Made by a program: the position numbers and the translations under genes
Notes under the pieces: generated by a model
What the model saw: the letters and a program-made list of their open reading frames with translations, nothing else
The model's database searches: none
What the model was told of the DNA's origin: nothing
In this document: one piece after another, positions 7,555-17,046 of the stretch
How the letters are laid out: every line of letters begins with the position of its first letter
Position numbering within the stretch: the stretch's first letter is position 1
Source of the DNA: Bacteroidota bacterium
GTDB lineage: Bacteria > Bacteroidota > Bacteroidia > AKYH767-A > OLB10
Length of the DNA stretch: 32,353 nt
Assembly: GCA_024638565.1 (NCBI GenBank)
Contig: JAHEKC010000022.1
Span: 1-32,353, forward strand
Direction of reading: 5' to 3'

Positions 7555-7956
7555 TCATTTCGAATCTCCGGCGTCGGCATCACCGGTTTTGGGGTCCTTG
7601 GTTTCCGAAGGCGTGTCTCCAAGATCATCATACTCCACATCTGCGAACCGGCTTTTCACGGAGTCCCCGCCGGGTTGTTCAAGAGGCTTCGCATTTTCAC
7701 CAATGTAGCCCACGGCTTCCTTGAAGCCGTCCAGGAACTTATCAAAATCCTCCCGGTACAGGAATATTTTGTGCTTTTCATAGAAAGGCTTTTCGCCTTC
7801 CTTGGTAAATCGTCTTTTGCTTTCGGTAATGGTCAGGTAAAGGTCATTCGATCTGGTGGACTTCACGTCGAAAAAATAAGTCCGCTTACCTGCACGTACC
7901 GCTTTGGAAAAATGCTCTTCCCGTTCCGGGTGATCCGTGTGTTCCTGGTCAGCCAT
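7555..7956 (-). CDS. PUR-domain / DUF3276 nucleic-acid-binding protein
   Basis: A 133-residue protein whose core, about residues 17-83, reads RAGKRTYFFDVKSTRSNDLY, TITESKRRF, HKIFLYREDFDKFLDGF. This is the DUF3276 family, common in Bacteroidota and related to the PUR-alpha fold of the Borrelia DNA/RNA-binding protein BpuR. The tail from about residue 90 is acidic and low-complexity (DVEYDDLGDTPSETKDPKTGDADAGDSK region). I chose ATG 7956 (MADQEHTDHPERE). A longer frame from TTG 7995 is possible, but the -7 box TACATTTG lies inside that extension, so the extension would not be transcribed. Nucleic-acid binding is inferred from the family; target and role are unknown. It is a stand-alone gene with its own promoter. 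Confidence 0.85.
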   Translation of the reverse strand: MADQEHTDHPEREEHFSKAVRAGKRTYFFDVKSTRSNDLYLTITESKRRFTKEGEKPFYEKHKIFLYREDFDKFLDGFKEAVGYIGENAKPLEQPGGDSVKSRFADVEYDDLGDTPSETKDPKTGDADAGDSK

Positions 7957-7983
7957 AATGCTCCCTATCAATGGTATAGGGAA

Positions 7984-7991
7984 CAAATGTA
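7984..7991 (-). promoter_or_regulatory. -7 promoter box of the PUR-domain gene (TACATTTG)
   Basis: TACATTTG matches the Bacteroidetes -7 consensus TAnnTTTG exactly and lies 27 nt before the ATG at 7956. It decides the start, because the alternative TTG at 7995 is upstream of the box. The -33 region is T-rich without a clear TTG. Confidence 0.55.
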
Positions 7992-8082
7992 ACAAAAAGA
8001 TAGTGGAAAAATAATCCTCCCGAAATTCACAACGACCTCATACAGTGCACATTGCGAATCCGGTGGCCACCGTGGTAACCGT

Positions 8083-9117
8083 TCAGTGCTTGAGCAGCTT
8101 CTCCACTATAAAAGTGTCGCCCATCTCAACGGTAAGCAGGTAGATCCCCTTAGGCAGGTGCCTGAGGTCAAGCAGCCCGTTCCGGGATTCTTTTTCCATC
8201 ACGAGCCTGCCCTGGTAATCGGTTATCCTGATCACGGATTGCTGCTGCTCCAGGCCGGAAACCGCCGCGAAGTCGGTAACCGGATTCGGGTAGATGCTGA
8301 TGGCATCCCGGCCAGGCTCGGCTGTGCTGAGGGACTGGCATCCGTTCTCGATCTGCGGTCTGGTCAGGCAGCCGAACCCGTTTCCGCCAATGGATGCGAA
8401 ATTGGTCGGTACGGCAAGAAAATCACAGATGCTCTGGATTACGCACATGGTTAAAAACTTGCAGTTGGCAATCTGCAGCTGCGTGATCGTGGTATGGTCG
8501 ATGTTGTCCAAGCCTGACAGGGTGGTGAGCAGGGTGTCATTCGTGATGGCCATGTAACCACCGAGTGAACTGAGTTTGCCAAGCCCCTGCACACTGGTGA
8601 GCAACGAATTATTGGCCAGTGTGAAATTGCTTCCGACAGTTTCCAGGGAATCCAGTCCGTCGAGGGTGGAAAAAAGGTTGTCGCTGATGTCCAGTTCGCC
8701 ACCCACGCTCGTAATGCCGTTCAGGCCCGTCAGATCAGTGATGTTCGAATTGTACCGTATGCGCAGGTGACTTCCGACAGTGGTGACGTTTTCGAGCCCG
8801 GCAAAGGAGGGCAGACCCGAGTTGTCATTGATCCATAGCTGGGTTCCCACGGATTCCAGCTGCGACAGGGGCGTCAGGTCGGTAATGGCACCTGGCGTGG
8901 CGGGAAAGATGAGCAAATGCCCGGTGATGTTCAGGCAGGTAGGGTAGTTTATCGGGAATGAGTCGATCTGTGACTGCTGGTCAAACGTGATGCCGCTGGG
9001 CAGGCAATTGAACTGGGCGGTGGCAGGGCTGGAAAACGCTGCCAATAGGACAATGCCGAGGAACAGGCCTTTCAAGCCGGATTTTACGCTATGCATGTGT
9101 TGTATTGTTGGCTTCAT
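8083..9117 (-). CDS. Secreted receptor-L-domain-like repeat protein with T9SS type A sorting domain
   Basis: A 344-residue exported protein. A signal peptide (KGLFLGIVLLAAFSSPATAQ) ends near residue 35. Residues of about 70-220 hold leucine-rich-like repeats of 23-25 residues, each with an L-x-x-L-x-S/T-V-G core (SQLESVGTQLWINDN, ENVTTVGSHLRIRYN, NGITSVGGELDISDN, DSLETVGSNFTLANN). This resembles receptor L-domain or bacterial LRR folds. About residues 268-344 form the type A C-terminal sorting domain (SIYPNPVTDFAAV ... ITDYQGRLVMEKES ... LPKGIYLLTVEMG), which directs export across the outer membrane by the Porin secretion system. The product is probably released or attached to the surface. 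A binding or adhesion role is likely, but the ligand is unknown. It is a single gene. Confidence 0.88.
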   Translation of the reverse strand: MKPTIQHMHSVKSGLKGLFLGIVLLAAFSSPATAQFNCLPSGITFDQQSQIDSFPINYPTCLNITGHLLIFPATPGAITDLTPLSQLESVGTQLWINDNSGLPSFAGLENVTTVGSHLRIRYNSNITDLTGLNGITSVGGELDISDNLFSTLDGLDSLETVGSNFTLANNSLLTSVQGLGKLSSLGGYMAITNDTLLTTLSGLDNIDHTTITQLQIANCKFLTMCVIQSICDFLAVPTNFASIGGNGFGCLTRPQIENGCQSLSTAEPGRDAISIYPNPVTDFAAVSGLEQQQSVIRITDYQGRLVMEKESRNGLLDLRHLPKGIYLLTVEMGDTFIVEKLLKH

Positions 9118-9333
9118 AAATTATCTTTTCTGAATAGGTTTCAACTGCCCCCACCCGCCAGGGCGGTCCGCTTCATTATTTAGTACCGGAATCTTTTTGT
9201 ATCCGGGCGGCAAGTATAAGCAATCGCAAGGGTCGTAACCGTTCTTTCCTTCAGGCTGCCGCCGCCAGGCCAAATCAAAAGTACGTAAAAACCCTGTATC
9301 GCAGGCAGGCCGGGCTGCCGCGGCGGAATCCCT

Positions 9334-9341
9334 TATTTTAG
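9334..9341 (+). promoter_or_regulatory. Putative -7 box of ruvB (TATTTTAG)
   Basis: TATTTTAG is near the TAnnTTTG consensus and lies 20 nt before the proposed TTG start of ruvB at 9362. No TTG -33 element is evident. Confidence 0.3.
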
Positions 9342-9361
9342 CAGCTCTTTCCATTCCACCC

Positions 9362-10396
9362 TTGAAAGAATACCTGGATCCCACTCCTGATCATTTATCC
9401 GCCGCCGACCGGGAAGCGGAGCAGACACTGCGCCCCCTGGCATTCCAGGAATTCGAGGGGCAGCCAAAGGTGGTATCCAACCTGCGTGTTTTTGTGGAGG
9501 CTGCCCGCAAGCGTAATGAAGCGCTTGACCATGTCCTGTTGCACGGCCCGCCCGGCCTTGGCAAGACCACCCTCGCCCATATCATTTCACATGCACTGGA
9601 GGCGCCCATGAAGACTTCGTCCGGTCCGGTACTGGACAAGCCCGGCGACCTGGCGGGCCTGCTCACCGGCCTGGAACCGAATGCCGTTTTATTCATTGAT
9701 GAGATACACCGGCTCAACCCGGTAATCGAGGAATACCTTTATTCCGCCATGGAGGACTACCGCATTGATATCATGATTGACAGTGGGCCCAATGCACGGT
9801 CAGTCCAGCTCAAGATAAATCCGTTTACGCTCATCGGCGCCACCACGCGTTCAGGCCTGCTGACCGCGCCGCTCAGGGCCCGGTTCGGCATCACTTCCCG
9901 ACTGGAGTACTACCCGGCATCCATGCTTACCGGCATCGTCAGCCGGTCATGCAAGATCCTCGAAATCGGGATCTCCGGCGAGGCGGCAGAAGAGATTGCC
10001 CGGCGCAGCCGGGGCACCCCAAGGATTGCCAACGCACTGCTTAGGCGTATGCGTGACTTCGCACAGATTAAAGGCGATGGCCGGATCGACATGAAGATTG
10101 CCAGGTACGGACTCCGGGAACTCAATGTAGACACCCACGGCCTCGATGACATGGACAACCGCATCCTGACCACTATTATCGACAAGTTCAAGGGCGGGCC
10201 TGTTGGGCTTAATACCATTGCGACCGCGGTAGGGGAGGAACCCGGAACGATCGAAGAGGTGTACGAGCCATTCCTGATTATGGAAGGGTTCCTGATGCGT
10301 ACGCCCCGCGGGCGGGAGGTTACCCCAAAAGCGTATGCCCACCTGGGCAGGAGTCCTGAAAAACAGCAGGGCTCCCGCAATCTTTTTGACGCCTGA
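9362..10396 (+). CDS. ruvB: Holliday junction branch-migration helicase RuvB
   Basis: The hexameric AAA+ motor that, with RuvA, drives branch migration of Holliday junctions. The 344-residue product shows Walker A GPPGLGKT at residues 62-69, Walker B with FIDEIH at 111-116, sensor 1 LIGATTRSG, the arginine-finger region APLRARFG, and the C-terminal winged helix ([28 protein letters not shown]). I see no ATG start. TTG at 9362 gives [26 protein letters not shown], an N-terminus of normal length; ATT at 9353 is a less likely option. queG follows after 20 nt and is probably co-transcribed. The other Ruv genes are not here. Confidence 0.97.
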   Translation: MKEYLDPTPDHLSAADREAEQTLRPLAFQEFEGQPKVVSNLRVFVEAARKRNEALDHVLLHGPPGLGKTTLAHIISHALEAPMKTSSGPVLDKPGDLAGLLTGLEPNAVLFIDEIHRLNPVIEEYLYSAMEDYRIDIMIDSGPNARSVQLKINPFTLIGATTRSGLLTAPLRARFGITSRLEYYPASMLTGIVSRSCKILEIGISGEAAEEIARRSRGTPRIANALLRRMRDFAQIKGDGRIDMKIARYGLRELNVDTHGLDDMDNRILTTIIDKFKGGPVGLNTIATAVGEEPGTIEEVYEPFLIMEGFLMRTPRGREVTPKAYAHLGRSPEKQQGSRNLFDA

Positions 10397-10416
10397 ACCT
10401 GTTATCCTGCGCTGTG

Positions 10417-11346
10417 ATGCCACTTCAAATTGCCTCGCTCCTCAAGCGGGAAGCGACGCGCCTCGGATTCGATTTTTGCGGAATTTCCAAAGCCCGGTTC
10501 CTGGAGGAAGAGGCGTCACGGCTCGAGCGCTGGCTCGCCCAGGGCATGCACGGCCATATGGCATATATGGCCAATCACTACGACAAGCGGCTGGACCCCC
10601 GCAAGCTGGTGCCCGGTGCACGTTCCGTGATATCCCTTATGATGAACTACTACCCGGGCAAATCCCAGAAGGATCCTGACGCACCCAGGATCTCACGCTA
10701 TGCTTATGGCAAGGACTACCACGGGGTGATCAGGGAAAAGCTCAGGGCCCTGCTGGAATACTTGCGTAAGCATGCAGGATCCGTTGAAGGAAGGGTATTC
10801 GTGGATTCAGCACCTGTGCTCGAACGGGCCTGGGCTGCCCGCAGTGGCCTGGGGTGGATGGGCAAGAATACCAACCTGATCAATCCGAAGACCGGAAGTT
10901 ATTTTTTTCTTGCCGAACTGATCATCGATACCGAGTTACCGGCCGACGGGCCCATGCGAGATTATTGCGGCTCCTGCACCGCATGCATTGATGCCTGTCC
11001 CACCCAGGCCATACAGCCCTACGAGGTCGACGGCAGCAAGTGTATTTCCTATTTCACCATAGAACTGAAAGACGCGCTGCCTGGCGACATGCGGGGTCGT
11101 TTCGATAACTGGGCATTCGGGTGTGATATCTGCCAGGAGGTATGCCCGTGGAACAGGTTTTCAAAGCCCCATGCCAACGAAGGGCTGGAGGCCAATGAGG
11201 CATTGCTGGACATGACAAAAAATGAATGGCATGAAATGACGGAAGACGTATTCGAAAAGGTGTTCCGTGACTCTCCCTTGCAGCGCACCGGTTTTCACGG
11301 CCTGAAACGAAATCTTAAATTTCTTTCCGGCGATAAAGAAAATTAG
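10417..11346 (+). CDS. queG: Epoxyqueuosine reductase QueG
   Basis: Performs the last step of queuosine synthesis in tRNA, reducing epoxyqueuosine with a cobalamin cofactor and two [4Fe-4S] clusters. The 309-residue product (ATG 10417; GTG 10414 is equally possible) carries [24 protein letters not shown] around residues 129-152, including the conserved catalytic Asp. The two ferredoxin-like cysteine sets are [12 protein letters not shown] and CDICQEVCP, with an additional Cys near residue 209. It is shorter than the E. coli enzyme (379 residues) because the C-terminal HEAT-like part is absent, as I recall for many Bacteroidota homologues. It lies 20 nt after ruvB on the same strand; the two functions are not obviously related. 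Confidence 0.95.
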   Translation: MPLQIASLLKREATRLGFDFCGISKARFLEEEASRLERWLAQGMHGHMAYMANHYDKRLDPRKLVPGARSVISLMMNYYPGKSQKDPDAPRISRYAYGKDYHGVIREKLRALLEYLRKHAGSVEGRVFVDSAPVLERAWAARSGLGWMGKNTNLINPKTGSYFFLAELIIDTELPADGPMRDYCGSCTACIDACPTQAIQPYEVDGSKCISYFTIELKDALPGDMRGRFDNWAFGCDICQEVCPWNRFSKPHANEGLEANEALLDMTKNEWHEMTEDVFEKVFRDSPLQRTGFHGLKRNLKFLSGDKEN

Positions 11347-11486
11347 ACTGGGCTGTATGCTGTCGGTCCCGGTTTACCGATGAACGGTCACGGCTCCTGA
11401 CATCCTGTTCCATAAATGATTTTGCCGCGCAGCCGCGCACCTTACCTGTGTGCCGCCAGGGAGGCAATGGCGGCCCTGGTCATTCG

Positions 11487-12791
11487 CTAGGCCAGCTCCT
11501 TGTTCTTCTGCATGATCTCTTCGATCTCATCGGCTTCAATCGGAATGCTGGCCATAAGGTCATGCTGGCCGTTTTCGGTTATCAGGATATCATTTTCGAT
11601 CCGTATGCCAAGGTTTTCCCCGGGGATATAGATCCCCGGTTCACACGTAAACACCATTCCGGCCTGCATGGGCTCATATTTATTACCAATGTCATGCACG
11701 TCAAGGCCCAGGAAATGAGACGTCCCATGCATAAAATACTTTTTGTATGACGGCCAGCCAGGGTTCTGGTTCCTGATGTCGTCCTGTTTCAGCAGGCCAA
11801 GGCCAAGCAGTTCCTCCTCCATGAGGTGGCCCACGTCTGCATGATATTTCTCGATGGTATTTCCCGGAACAAGCATTTTGGATGCGGCACGCATCACCCG
11901 CAATACGGCGTTATAAACGTCCTTTTGCCGTGGGGTGAACTTCCCGTTGACCGGAATGCTCCTGGTCAGGTCCGCGGCGTAGTTGGCATAATCGCATCCG
12001 AAGTCCATCAGGATCACATCCCCATCCCTGCATTCTTGGTTGTTATCGTTATAGTGCAGCACGCAGGCATTGGCACCGCTCGCGATGATAGGTTCGTACG
12101 CGTGTCCGGTGCCGCGGTTTCTAATAAACTCATGAATCACTTCTGCCTCGATCTCATATTCGGTTACGCCGGGCGTGACAAACTGCAATACACGACGGAA
12201 CGCCTTGTCTGTGATGTCACAGGCTTCCTGCATCAGCTTGATCTCGGCCTCCGACTTGACGGAACGGAGGGCGGCCATCACAGGTCCGCTGCGCTCATAC
12301 TGGTGAAGGGGATACCTGGCTTTCCATTCGTTGGCGAATCTAAGATCGCGATAAGGCACCTTCCATGCACAGCGATCGTTTTCATTCAGGTTCAGGTAGA
12401 CGTGATCGCAATGATTCATCAGTCCGGGCGCAATGTTTTCAAATTCGTCGAGCCACATGACCGTACGGATGCCGGATTGTGCCCGTGCTTCTTCCACCGT
12501 ATACTTATGGCCTTCCCAGATCGCTATCTTCTCGCTCGTTTCCCGTAGCAGCAGTATTTCCCGGTGCTCAGGCAGCGGGGCATCGGGAAACAGGACCAGG
12601 ATGGTCTGCTCCTGGTCGATACCGGTCAGCCAGAACAGATCTGAGTTTTGCCGGAACCTGAAAGTCTGGTCCCCGTTGCGCGGCATTTCATCGTTTGCAT
12701 GAAAAATTGCCACGGACCGCGGCTTGAGCCTGGAAGTGTACCGCTTCCTGTTTTCGATGAACAGTTCCTTTACGGAAGGAGTATATTTCAT
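11487..12791 (-). CDS. pepP: Xaa-Pro aminopeptidase (aminopeptidase P, M24B)
   Basis: Removes N-terminal residues that precede proline, using two metal ions. The 434-residue product has the aminopeptidase P N-terminal domain (about 1-170, with FRFRQNSDLFWLTG) and the pita-bread catalytic domain. All five expected metal ligands are present: D263 (MDFGCDY), D274 (ADLTRS), H359 (HGTSHFLGLDVHD), E384 (EPGIY) and E399 (RIEND). The ATG at 12791 starts MKYTPSVKELFIENRKRY, the usual N-terminus with no signal peptide, so it is cytoplasmic. A perfect -7 box TACCTTTG precedes it. It is convergent with queG and divergent from the sdh operon. Confidence 0.95.
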   Translation of the reverse strand: MKYTPSVKELFIENRKRYTSRLKPRSVAIFHANDEMPRNGDQTFRFRQNSDLFWLTGIDQEQTILVLFPDAPLPEHREILLLRETSEKIAIWEGHKYTVEEARAQSGIRTVMWLDEFENIAPGLMNHCDHVYLNLNENDRCAWKVPYRDLRFANEWKARYPLHQYERSGPVMAALRSVKSEAEIKLMQEACDITDKAFRRVLQFVTPGVTEYEIEAEVIHEFIRNRGTGHAYEPIIASGANACVLHYNDNNQECRDGDVILMDFGCDYANYAADLTRSIPVNGKFTPRQKDVYNAVLRVMRAASKMLVPGNTIEKYHADVGHLMEEELLGLGLLKQDDIRNQNPGWPSYKKYFMHGTSHFLGLDVHDIGNKYEPMQAGMVFTCEPGIYIPGENLGIRIENDILITENGQHDLMASIPIEADEIEEIMQKNKELA

Positions 12792-12821
12792 GGTCGTCTT
12801 CGTTTATCTCCCAAAGGTAAG

Positions 12822-12829
12822 CGTTACGG
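12822..12829 (-). promoter_or_regulatory. -7 promoter box of pepP (TACCTTTG)
   Basis: TACCTTTG matches TAnnTTTG exactly and ends 30 nt before the pepP ATG at 12791. No TTG -33 is seen at the right distance. It faces away from the sdhC box at 12896-12903. Confidence 0.45.
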
Positions 12830-12895
12830 GCCTATTCACCGGGAACTGCATGTCAAAAATCCGCCCCGGAACAGGCGTGAATCGGGCAATTAGTA

Positions 12896-12903
12896 TAAAT
12901 TTG
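12896..12903 (+). promoter_or_regulatory. -7 promoter box of the sdhCAB operon (TAAATTTG)
   Basis: TAAATTTG matches TAnnTTTG exactly and lies 25 nt before the sdhC ATG at 12929. A TTG -33 element is not visible. Confidence 0.5.
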
Positions 12904-12928
12904 CTCCACTCGGATTTCCCTATCATCA

Positions 12929-13621
12929 ATGTCCTCCCTTTCCAGTCTGTTCAATTCGTCCGTAGGCAAGAAGTTTGCCATGGGCATAACCGGTTTGTTC
13001 CTGGTTTCATTCCTCGTGGTGCATTGCGCCATAAATGCGCTGATCTTCGTTAACGACGGCGGGGAAACATTTAACCGTGCCGCGCATTTCATGAGTACCA
13101 ACATCCTGATCCGGACCATGGAAGTGGTGCTTTTCCTCGGCATCATCTGGCATATCGTGCAGGCCCTTGTACTAACAGGTGCGAACCAGAAAGCGCGTCC
13201 TGTGAAATATGCTGCACCCAATACGGGGTCCGGCAGCGCGTGGTATTCGAGGTGGATGGGCCTGCTGGGAACGCTGATCCTGATCTTTCTCATCCTGCAC
13301 CTTCGTCACTTCTGGGTGGAGTCGCGTTTCACCGGCTTGCACGTGCCAGCCATGATTATAGACGGGGTGCCGCATGACAACCTGTTTGCGGAAATGAAAT
13401 CCGTATTCGCTTCTGGATGGGTAGTGGTCGTATACATCCTTGGAATGATTTCCCTTGCATACCATCTCCTGCACGGGTTCCAGTCCGCGTTCCAGTCGCT
13501 GGGCATTAATCATAAAACCTATACCCCGGTAATCAAAAACGTCGGGATCGCCTTCTCCGTAATCATTCCGCTGGTATTCGCCCTAATGCCCGCGGCGTTC
13601 TATTTCGGAATGATCGAATAA
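12929..13621 (+). CDS. sdhC: Succinate dehydrogenase / fumarate reductase cytochrome b subunit (type B)
   Basis: Anchors the succinate:quinone oxidoreductase in the inner membrane and passes electrons to the quinone pool. The 230-residue protein has five predicted membrane helices, near residues 16-38, 63-83, 111-129, 160-183 and 203-226. Histidines suited to ligate two haems include H32, H75, H124 and H179, one in each of the first four helices. One polypeptide with five helices is the type B arrangement (Bacillus, Wolinella, Bacteroidota), normally linked to menaquinone, and no separate SdhD gene is present. The N-terminus MSSLSSLFNSSVGKKFAMGITG is typical of Bacteroidota b558. It is the first gene of the operon; sdhA begins 79 nt downstream. 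Confidence 0.95.
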   Translation: MSSLSSLFNSSVGKKFAMGITGLFLVSFLVVHCAINALIFVNDGGETFNRAAHFMSTNILIRTMEVVLFLGIIWHIVQALVLTGANQKARPVKYAAPNTGSGSAWYSRWMGLLGTLILIFLILHLRHFWVESRFTGLHVPAMIIDGVPHDNLFAEMKSVFASGWVVVVYILGMISLAYHLLHGFQSAFQSLGINHKTYTPVIKNVGIAFSVIIPLVFALMPAAFYFGMIE

Positions 13622-13700
13622 TAACAAGCCGGCGGAAGGACTGCTGGTAAACTGATATCGCAAACCTGTCAACATATTCAAGCAACCGCATTACGACAGC

Positions 13701-15671
13701 ATGTTAAACGCCAAGATACCGGATGGACCGCTGGAACACAAGTGGGCCTCTTACAGGTCGCGCACACCACTGGTCAATCCATCGAACAAACGCAACCTTG
13801 AAATCGTGGTGGTGGGGGCCGGCCTGGCCGGTGCCTCTGCCGCGGCATCCCTTGCGGAGCTGGGTTACAGGGTAAAGTGCTTTTGCTTCCAGGATTCGGC
13901 CCGGCGTGCACACTCCATTGCTGCACAGGGTGGCATCAATGCAGCAAAAAACTACCAGAACGACGGCGACTCGGTATACCGCCTTTTTTATGATACCATC
14001 AAGGGCGGGGACTACCGCGCAAGGGAAGCAAATGTGTACAGGCTTGCGGAAGTGAGCGCCAACATCATTGACCAGTGCGTGGCACAGGGCGTACCGTTTG
14101 CCCGTGAATATGGTGGCTACCTGAGTAACCGTTCTTTTGGCGGTACACAGGTACAGCGGACCTTTTATGCGGCCGGCCAGACCGGGCAGCAGCTGCTGCT
14201 GGGAGCGTATTCTGCGCTGCAAAGGCAGGTCGGCACGGGTTCGGTGCAGATGTATTCACGTCACGAAATGCTGGATATCGTAATGATTGACGGCAAATGT
14301 CGCGGCATCATTGCACGTGACCTTATTACCGGCAAGCTGGAACGTCACTTCGGCCATGCCGTATTGTTGTGTACCGGCGGGTATGGCAATGTATTCTACC
14401 TCTCTACCAACGCCATGGGCAGCAATGTAACCGCTGCCTGGAAAGCGCATAAGCGCGGGGCCTGGTTCGCCAATCCTTGTTATACGCAAATTCATCCCAC
14501 ATGCATCCCCGTTTCGGGCGACCACCAGAGCAAGCTTACGCTGATGAGTGAATCGCTCCGCAACGATGGCAGAATCTGGGTGCCGAAAAAGAAAGACGAC
14601 AACCGGAAACCGGGCGAGATCCCGGAAGAAGAGCGCGACTACTACCTCGAACGCAGGTATCCCGCATTCGGAAACCTTGTTCCGCGTGACGTGGCCAGCA
14701 GAGCCGCCAAGGAGCGTTGCGATGCCGGGTATGGGGTGGGGGCCAGCAGGATGGCCGTATACCTCGACTTCACCTTTAACATGAAAAGATACGGCACCGT
14801 GGAAGCCAACAAGCAGGGCCTGCGCGACCCATCGGAAGAGGAGATCATGCGCATGGGTAAAGCGGTCGTGGCCGAGAAGTACGGCAACCTTTTCGATATG
14901 TATAAGCAGATCACCGGAGAGGATCCCTACGAGGTGCCCATGCGCATATACCCTGCCGTCCATTATACCATGGGCGGGCTGTGGGTCGATTACAACCTGA
15001 TGACCAACGTGCCGGGGCTGTATGCGCTCGGGGAAGCGAATTTCTCGGATCATGGAGCCAACCGCCTGGGTGCGTCCGCCTTGATGCAGGGTCTCGCCGA
15101 TGGCTATTTCGTGATCCCGTACACGATCGGAAATTACCTGTCTGGCGAAATCCGGACGCCATCCATTTCCACCGGGGAACAGGCTTTCGCGGATGCTGAA
15201 AATAATGTGCGGGATGGGCTCGACAGGCTTACCGGCATTGGTGGAAACCAAACGGTGGATCACTTTCATAAACGGCTGGGTAAGATCATGTGGGACAAGT
15301 GCGGCATGGCGCGCAACAGGGAAGGGCTCGGCAGCGCTATCGGAGAGATCCAGTCGCTGCGCGAGGAATTCTGGAAGGACTTGCGCATCCCCGGTACACA
15401 GCATGAACTGAATCCGGAACTTGAAAAGGCCGCGCGTGTGGCCGATTTTCTCGAATTAGGTGAACTCATGTGTCATGACGCCCTGCATCGTGATGAAAGT
15501 TGCGGCGGCCATTTTCGAGAAGAGTTCCAGACGGAGGAGGGGGAAGCCCTGCGCAACGATGAGCAGTTCGCTTACGTGGCTGCGTGGGGAATGAACGGGA
15601 AGAACTGGGACCTGCACAGGGAAGACCTGAAGTTTGATAATATTAAGATTGCGCAGCGGAGTTATAAGTAG
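13701..15671 (+). CDS. sdhA: Succinate dehydrogenase / fumarate reductase flavoprotein subunit
   Basis: The catalytic subunit that oxidises succinate to fumarate, or the reverse, on the cytoplasmic side of the membrane. The 656-residue protein has the FAD-binding Rossmann segment [20 protein letters not shown] near residues 36-55. The motif [11 protein letters not shown] follows, with H71 as the likely site of covalent FAD attachment. The active-site region has HPTCIP and [11 protein letters not shown], and the FAD-binding C-terminal part has [21 protein letters not shown]. Length and motif spacing match type B enzymes. ATG 13701 ([18 protein letters not shown]) fits the Bacteroidota family N-terminus. 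It sits between sdhC and sdhB, 11 nt before the latter. Direction of use in the cell cannot be told from sequence. Confidence 0.97.
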   Translation: MLNAKIPDGPLEHKWASYRSRTPLVNPSNKRNLEIVVVGAGLAGASAAASLAELGYRVKCFCFQDSARRAHSIAAQGGINAAKNYQNDGDSVYRLFYDTIKGGDYRAREANVYRLAEVSANIIDQCVAQGVPFAREYGGYLSNRSFGGTQVQRTFYAAGQTGQQLLLGAYSALQRQVGTGSVQMYSRHEMLDIVMIDGKCRGIIARDLITGKLERHFGHAVLLCTGGYGNVFYLSTNAMGSNVTAAWKAHKRGAWFANPCYTQIHPTCIPVSGDHQSKLTLMSESLRNDGRIWVPKKKDDNRKPGEIPEEERDYYLERRYPAFGNLVPRDVASRAAKERCDAGYGVGASRMAVYLDFTFNMKRYGTVEANKQGLRDPSEEEIMRMGKAVVAEKYGNLFDMYKQITGEDPYEVPMRIYPAVHYTMGGLWVDYNLMTNVPGLYALGEANFSDHGANRLGASALMQGLADGYFVIPYTIGNYLSGEIRTPSISTGEQAFADAENNVRDGLDRLTGIGGNQTVDHFHKRLGKIMWDKCGMARNREGLGSAIGEIQSLREEFWKDLRIPGTQHELNPELEKAARVADFLELGELMCHDALHRDESCGGHFREEFQTEEGEALRNDEQFAYVAAWGMNGKNWDLHREDLKFDNIKIAQRSYK

Positions 15672-15682
15672 TCTACATCCAT

Positions 15683-16423
15683 ATGAACATTACGATAAAA
15701 GTCTGGCGCCAGAAAAGCAACACCTCCCCGGGTGAATTTAAAATGTATTCTCTTTCCGACGTCTCGCCTGACATGTCCTTTTTGGAAATGTTTGACGTAC
15801 TGAACGAACAGCTGGTCAGGAAAGGAGAGGATCCGGTGGCATTCGACCACGACTGCCGGGAAGGCATTTGCGGCATGTGCAGCATGGTGATAAACGGGCA
15901 GCCTCATGGACCCCTTCGTGGAGTGACCACGTGCCAGCTGCACATGCGGTCATTCAATGACGGTGATACCATTGTCGTGGAGCCGTGGCGTGCAGCCGCG
16001 TTTCCCGTTCTTAAAGACCTGATCGTGGACCGGACCGGATTCGACCGTATTATGTCGACAGGTGGATTCGTCTCCGTTAATACCGGGAATGCGCAGGATG
16101 CGAACACCCTCCTGGTACCGAAGCCGGATGCAGATGAGGCTTTCGGGGCAGCTGCCTGCATAGGCTGCGGGGCATGTGTGGCGGCCTGCAAAAATGCCAG
16201 CGCCATGCTTTTCGTCGCTGCCAAGGTATCCCAACTGGCCCTGCTACCCCAGGGGAAGGTGGAGGCTAAATCGCGCGCGGAACGGATGGTGGCGCAGATG
16301 GACGATGAGGGTTTTGGAAACTGCACCAACACCTACGCGTGCGAAGCGGAATGCCCCAAGGAGATTTCAGTGGAGCATATCGCACGGATGAACCGTGAAT
16401 ACCTGAAGGCCAAGCTTGGCTGA
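15683..16423 (+). CDS. sdhB: Succinate dehydrogenase / fumarate reductase iron-sulfur subunit
   Basis: Carries electrons from the flavoprotein to the cytochrome b. The 246-residue protein has the plant-type [2Fe-2S] motif [20 protein letters not shown] near residues 58-77, with the fourth ligand further on in TTCQLH. The C-terminal ferredoxin-like half has [15 protein letters not shown] and the later [17 protein letters not shown], giving the cysteines for the [4Fe-4S] and [3Fe-4S] clusters. It is the last gene of sdhCAB and ends 6 nt before the convergent acpH stop, with no visible terminator between. Confidence 0.97.
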   Translation: MNITIKVWRQKSNTSPGEFKMYSLSDVSPDMSFLEMFDVLNEQLVRKGEDPVAFDHDCREGICGMCSMVINGQPHGPLRGVTTCQLHMRSFNDGDTIVVEPWRAAAFPVLKDLIVDRTGFDRIMSTGGFVSVNTGNAQDANTLLVPKPDADEAFGAAACIGCGACVAACKNASAMLFVAAKVSQLALLPQGKVEAKSRAERMVAQMDDEGFGNCTNTYACEAECPKEISVEHIARMNREYLKAKLG

Positions 16424-16429
16424 ACAGGA

Positions 16430-17017
16430 TCAGCGTAAGGCGGACAGCTCTTTTTCCACGTAAATGCTGAGGTCCGGAAAAAACAAATCAAACTCCCTGT
16501 TAAAGGCATCGTAGTGTTTTTCCAGGAATTCAGCGGCCAGTTCCATATGTGACCGGAACCGTGTCCGGTTGGCCATGCCTACGAAGACCTCATGCAATCC
16601 CTCGATGGTTCCGTATCCGGTCAGCCAGTCGTACCGGGTCATGTAGCCGAGGAACCTGTTGGTGCGCTCGGGCATTATGCCCGTATAGCCGGAGAGCACT
16701 TCGTACATGCGCTGCGCAAATGCAGGAAGCGGTTCATCCGCAAACCGATGCCATTGACTGGCAAGCAAATGATCGTAATACATATCGGCCACCACTGGTG
16801 CATATTTGCGAAAGACAGGCCGTAACCTTTCCTTGGACAGCAACACAATGGCATGCTGGTCTGTATAGGTGTCAATCTGCCGGTGCAACCTGATCCCCAT
16901 GGCTACCCGCTCGGGGTACGCGGTAAAGTCGCGCCCCTTCACGTGGTCGCCCATGAAATTGCCTGCCATGACCTCTGCATCGTCGCCGGAAAGGAACAGG
17001 TGGGCAAGGTGGTTCAA
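16430..17017 (-). CDS. acpH: Acyl-carrier-protein phosphodiesterase (AcpH family)
   Basis: Predicted to hydrolyse the 4'-phosphopantetheine group from holo-ACP. The 195-residue protein is close in length to E. coli AcpH (193) and shares its main blocks: NHLAHLFLSG at the N-terminus, GNFMGDHVKG near 19-28, GIRLHRQIDTYTD near 41-53, ADMYYDHLLASQWH near 77-90 and HYDAFNREFDLFFPDL near the C-terminus. The conserved His and Asp residues of these blocks are present. It starts 29 nt after the M28 peptidase gene and is probably co-transcribed with it. Family assignment is firm; physiological turnover of the ACP prosthetic group is less well established. Confidence 0.9.
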   Translation of the reverse strand: MNHLAHLFLSGDDAEVMAGNFMGDHVKGRDFTAYPERVAMGIRLHRQIDTYTDQHAIVLLSKERLRPVFRKYAPVVADMYYDHLLASQWHRFADEPLPAFAQRMYEVLSGYTGIMPERTNRFLGYMTRYDWLTGYGTIEGLHEVFVGMANRTRFRSHMELAAEFLEKHYDAFNREFDLFFPDLSIYVEKELSALR

Positions 17018-17046
17018 AACATCAGGGTAATTACGGTGGTCCGGTG

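Noticed and set aside
8061-8072. 12-base palindrome CGGTGGCCACCG between the PUR-domain gene and the secreted L-domain gene
   Set aside because: It lies downstream of the secreted gene's stop with no T-tract. A palindrome this short occurs by chance about once in a few such windows.
9121-9384. 87-codon - strand frame before ruvB
   Set aside because: It has a weak start, overlaps the ruvB start and promoter, and has no recognisable features. The 9118-9361 gap otherwise holds only the ruvB -7 box.
11452-11479. Alternative hairpins (GCCGCC/GGCGGC and CCAGGG/CCCTGG) between queG and pepP
   Set aside because: The two stems exclude each other and neither is followed by a T-tract. This is probably incidental in G+C-rich sequence.
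14256-15404. 382-codon open frame on the - strand opposite sdhA
   Set aside because: It is fully contained within the certain sdhA gene, mirrors its codons and has no domain or promoter.
15530-15545. AGGAGG-like hexamers inside sdhA (and in dxs near 20033)
   Set aside because: They are not placed before a start codon or a slippery site; they result from Glu-Glu and Gly codons.
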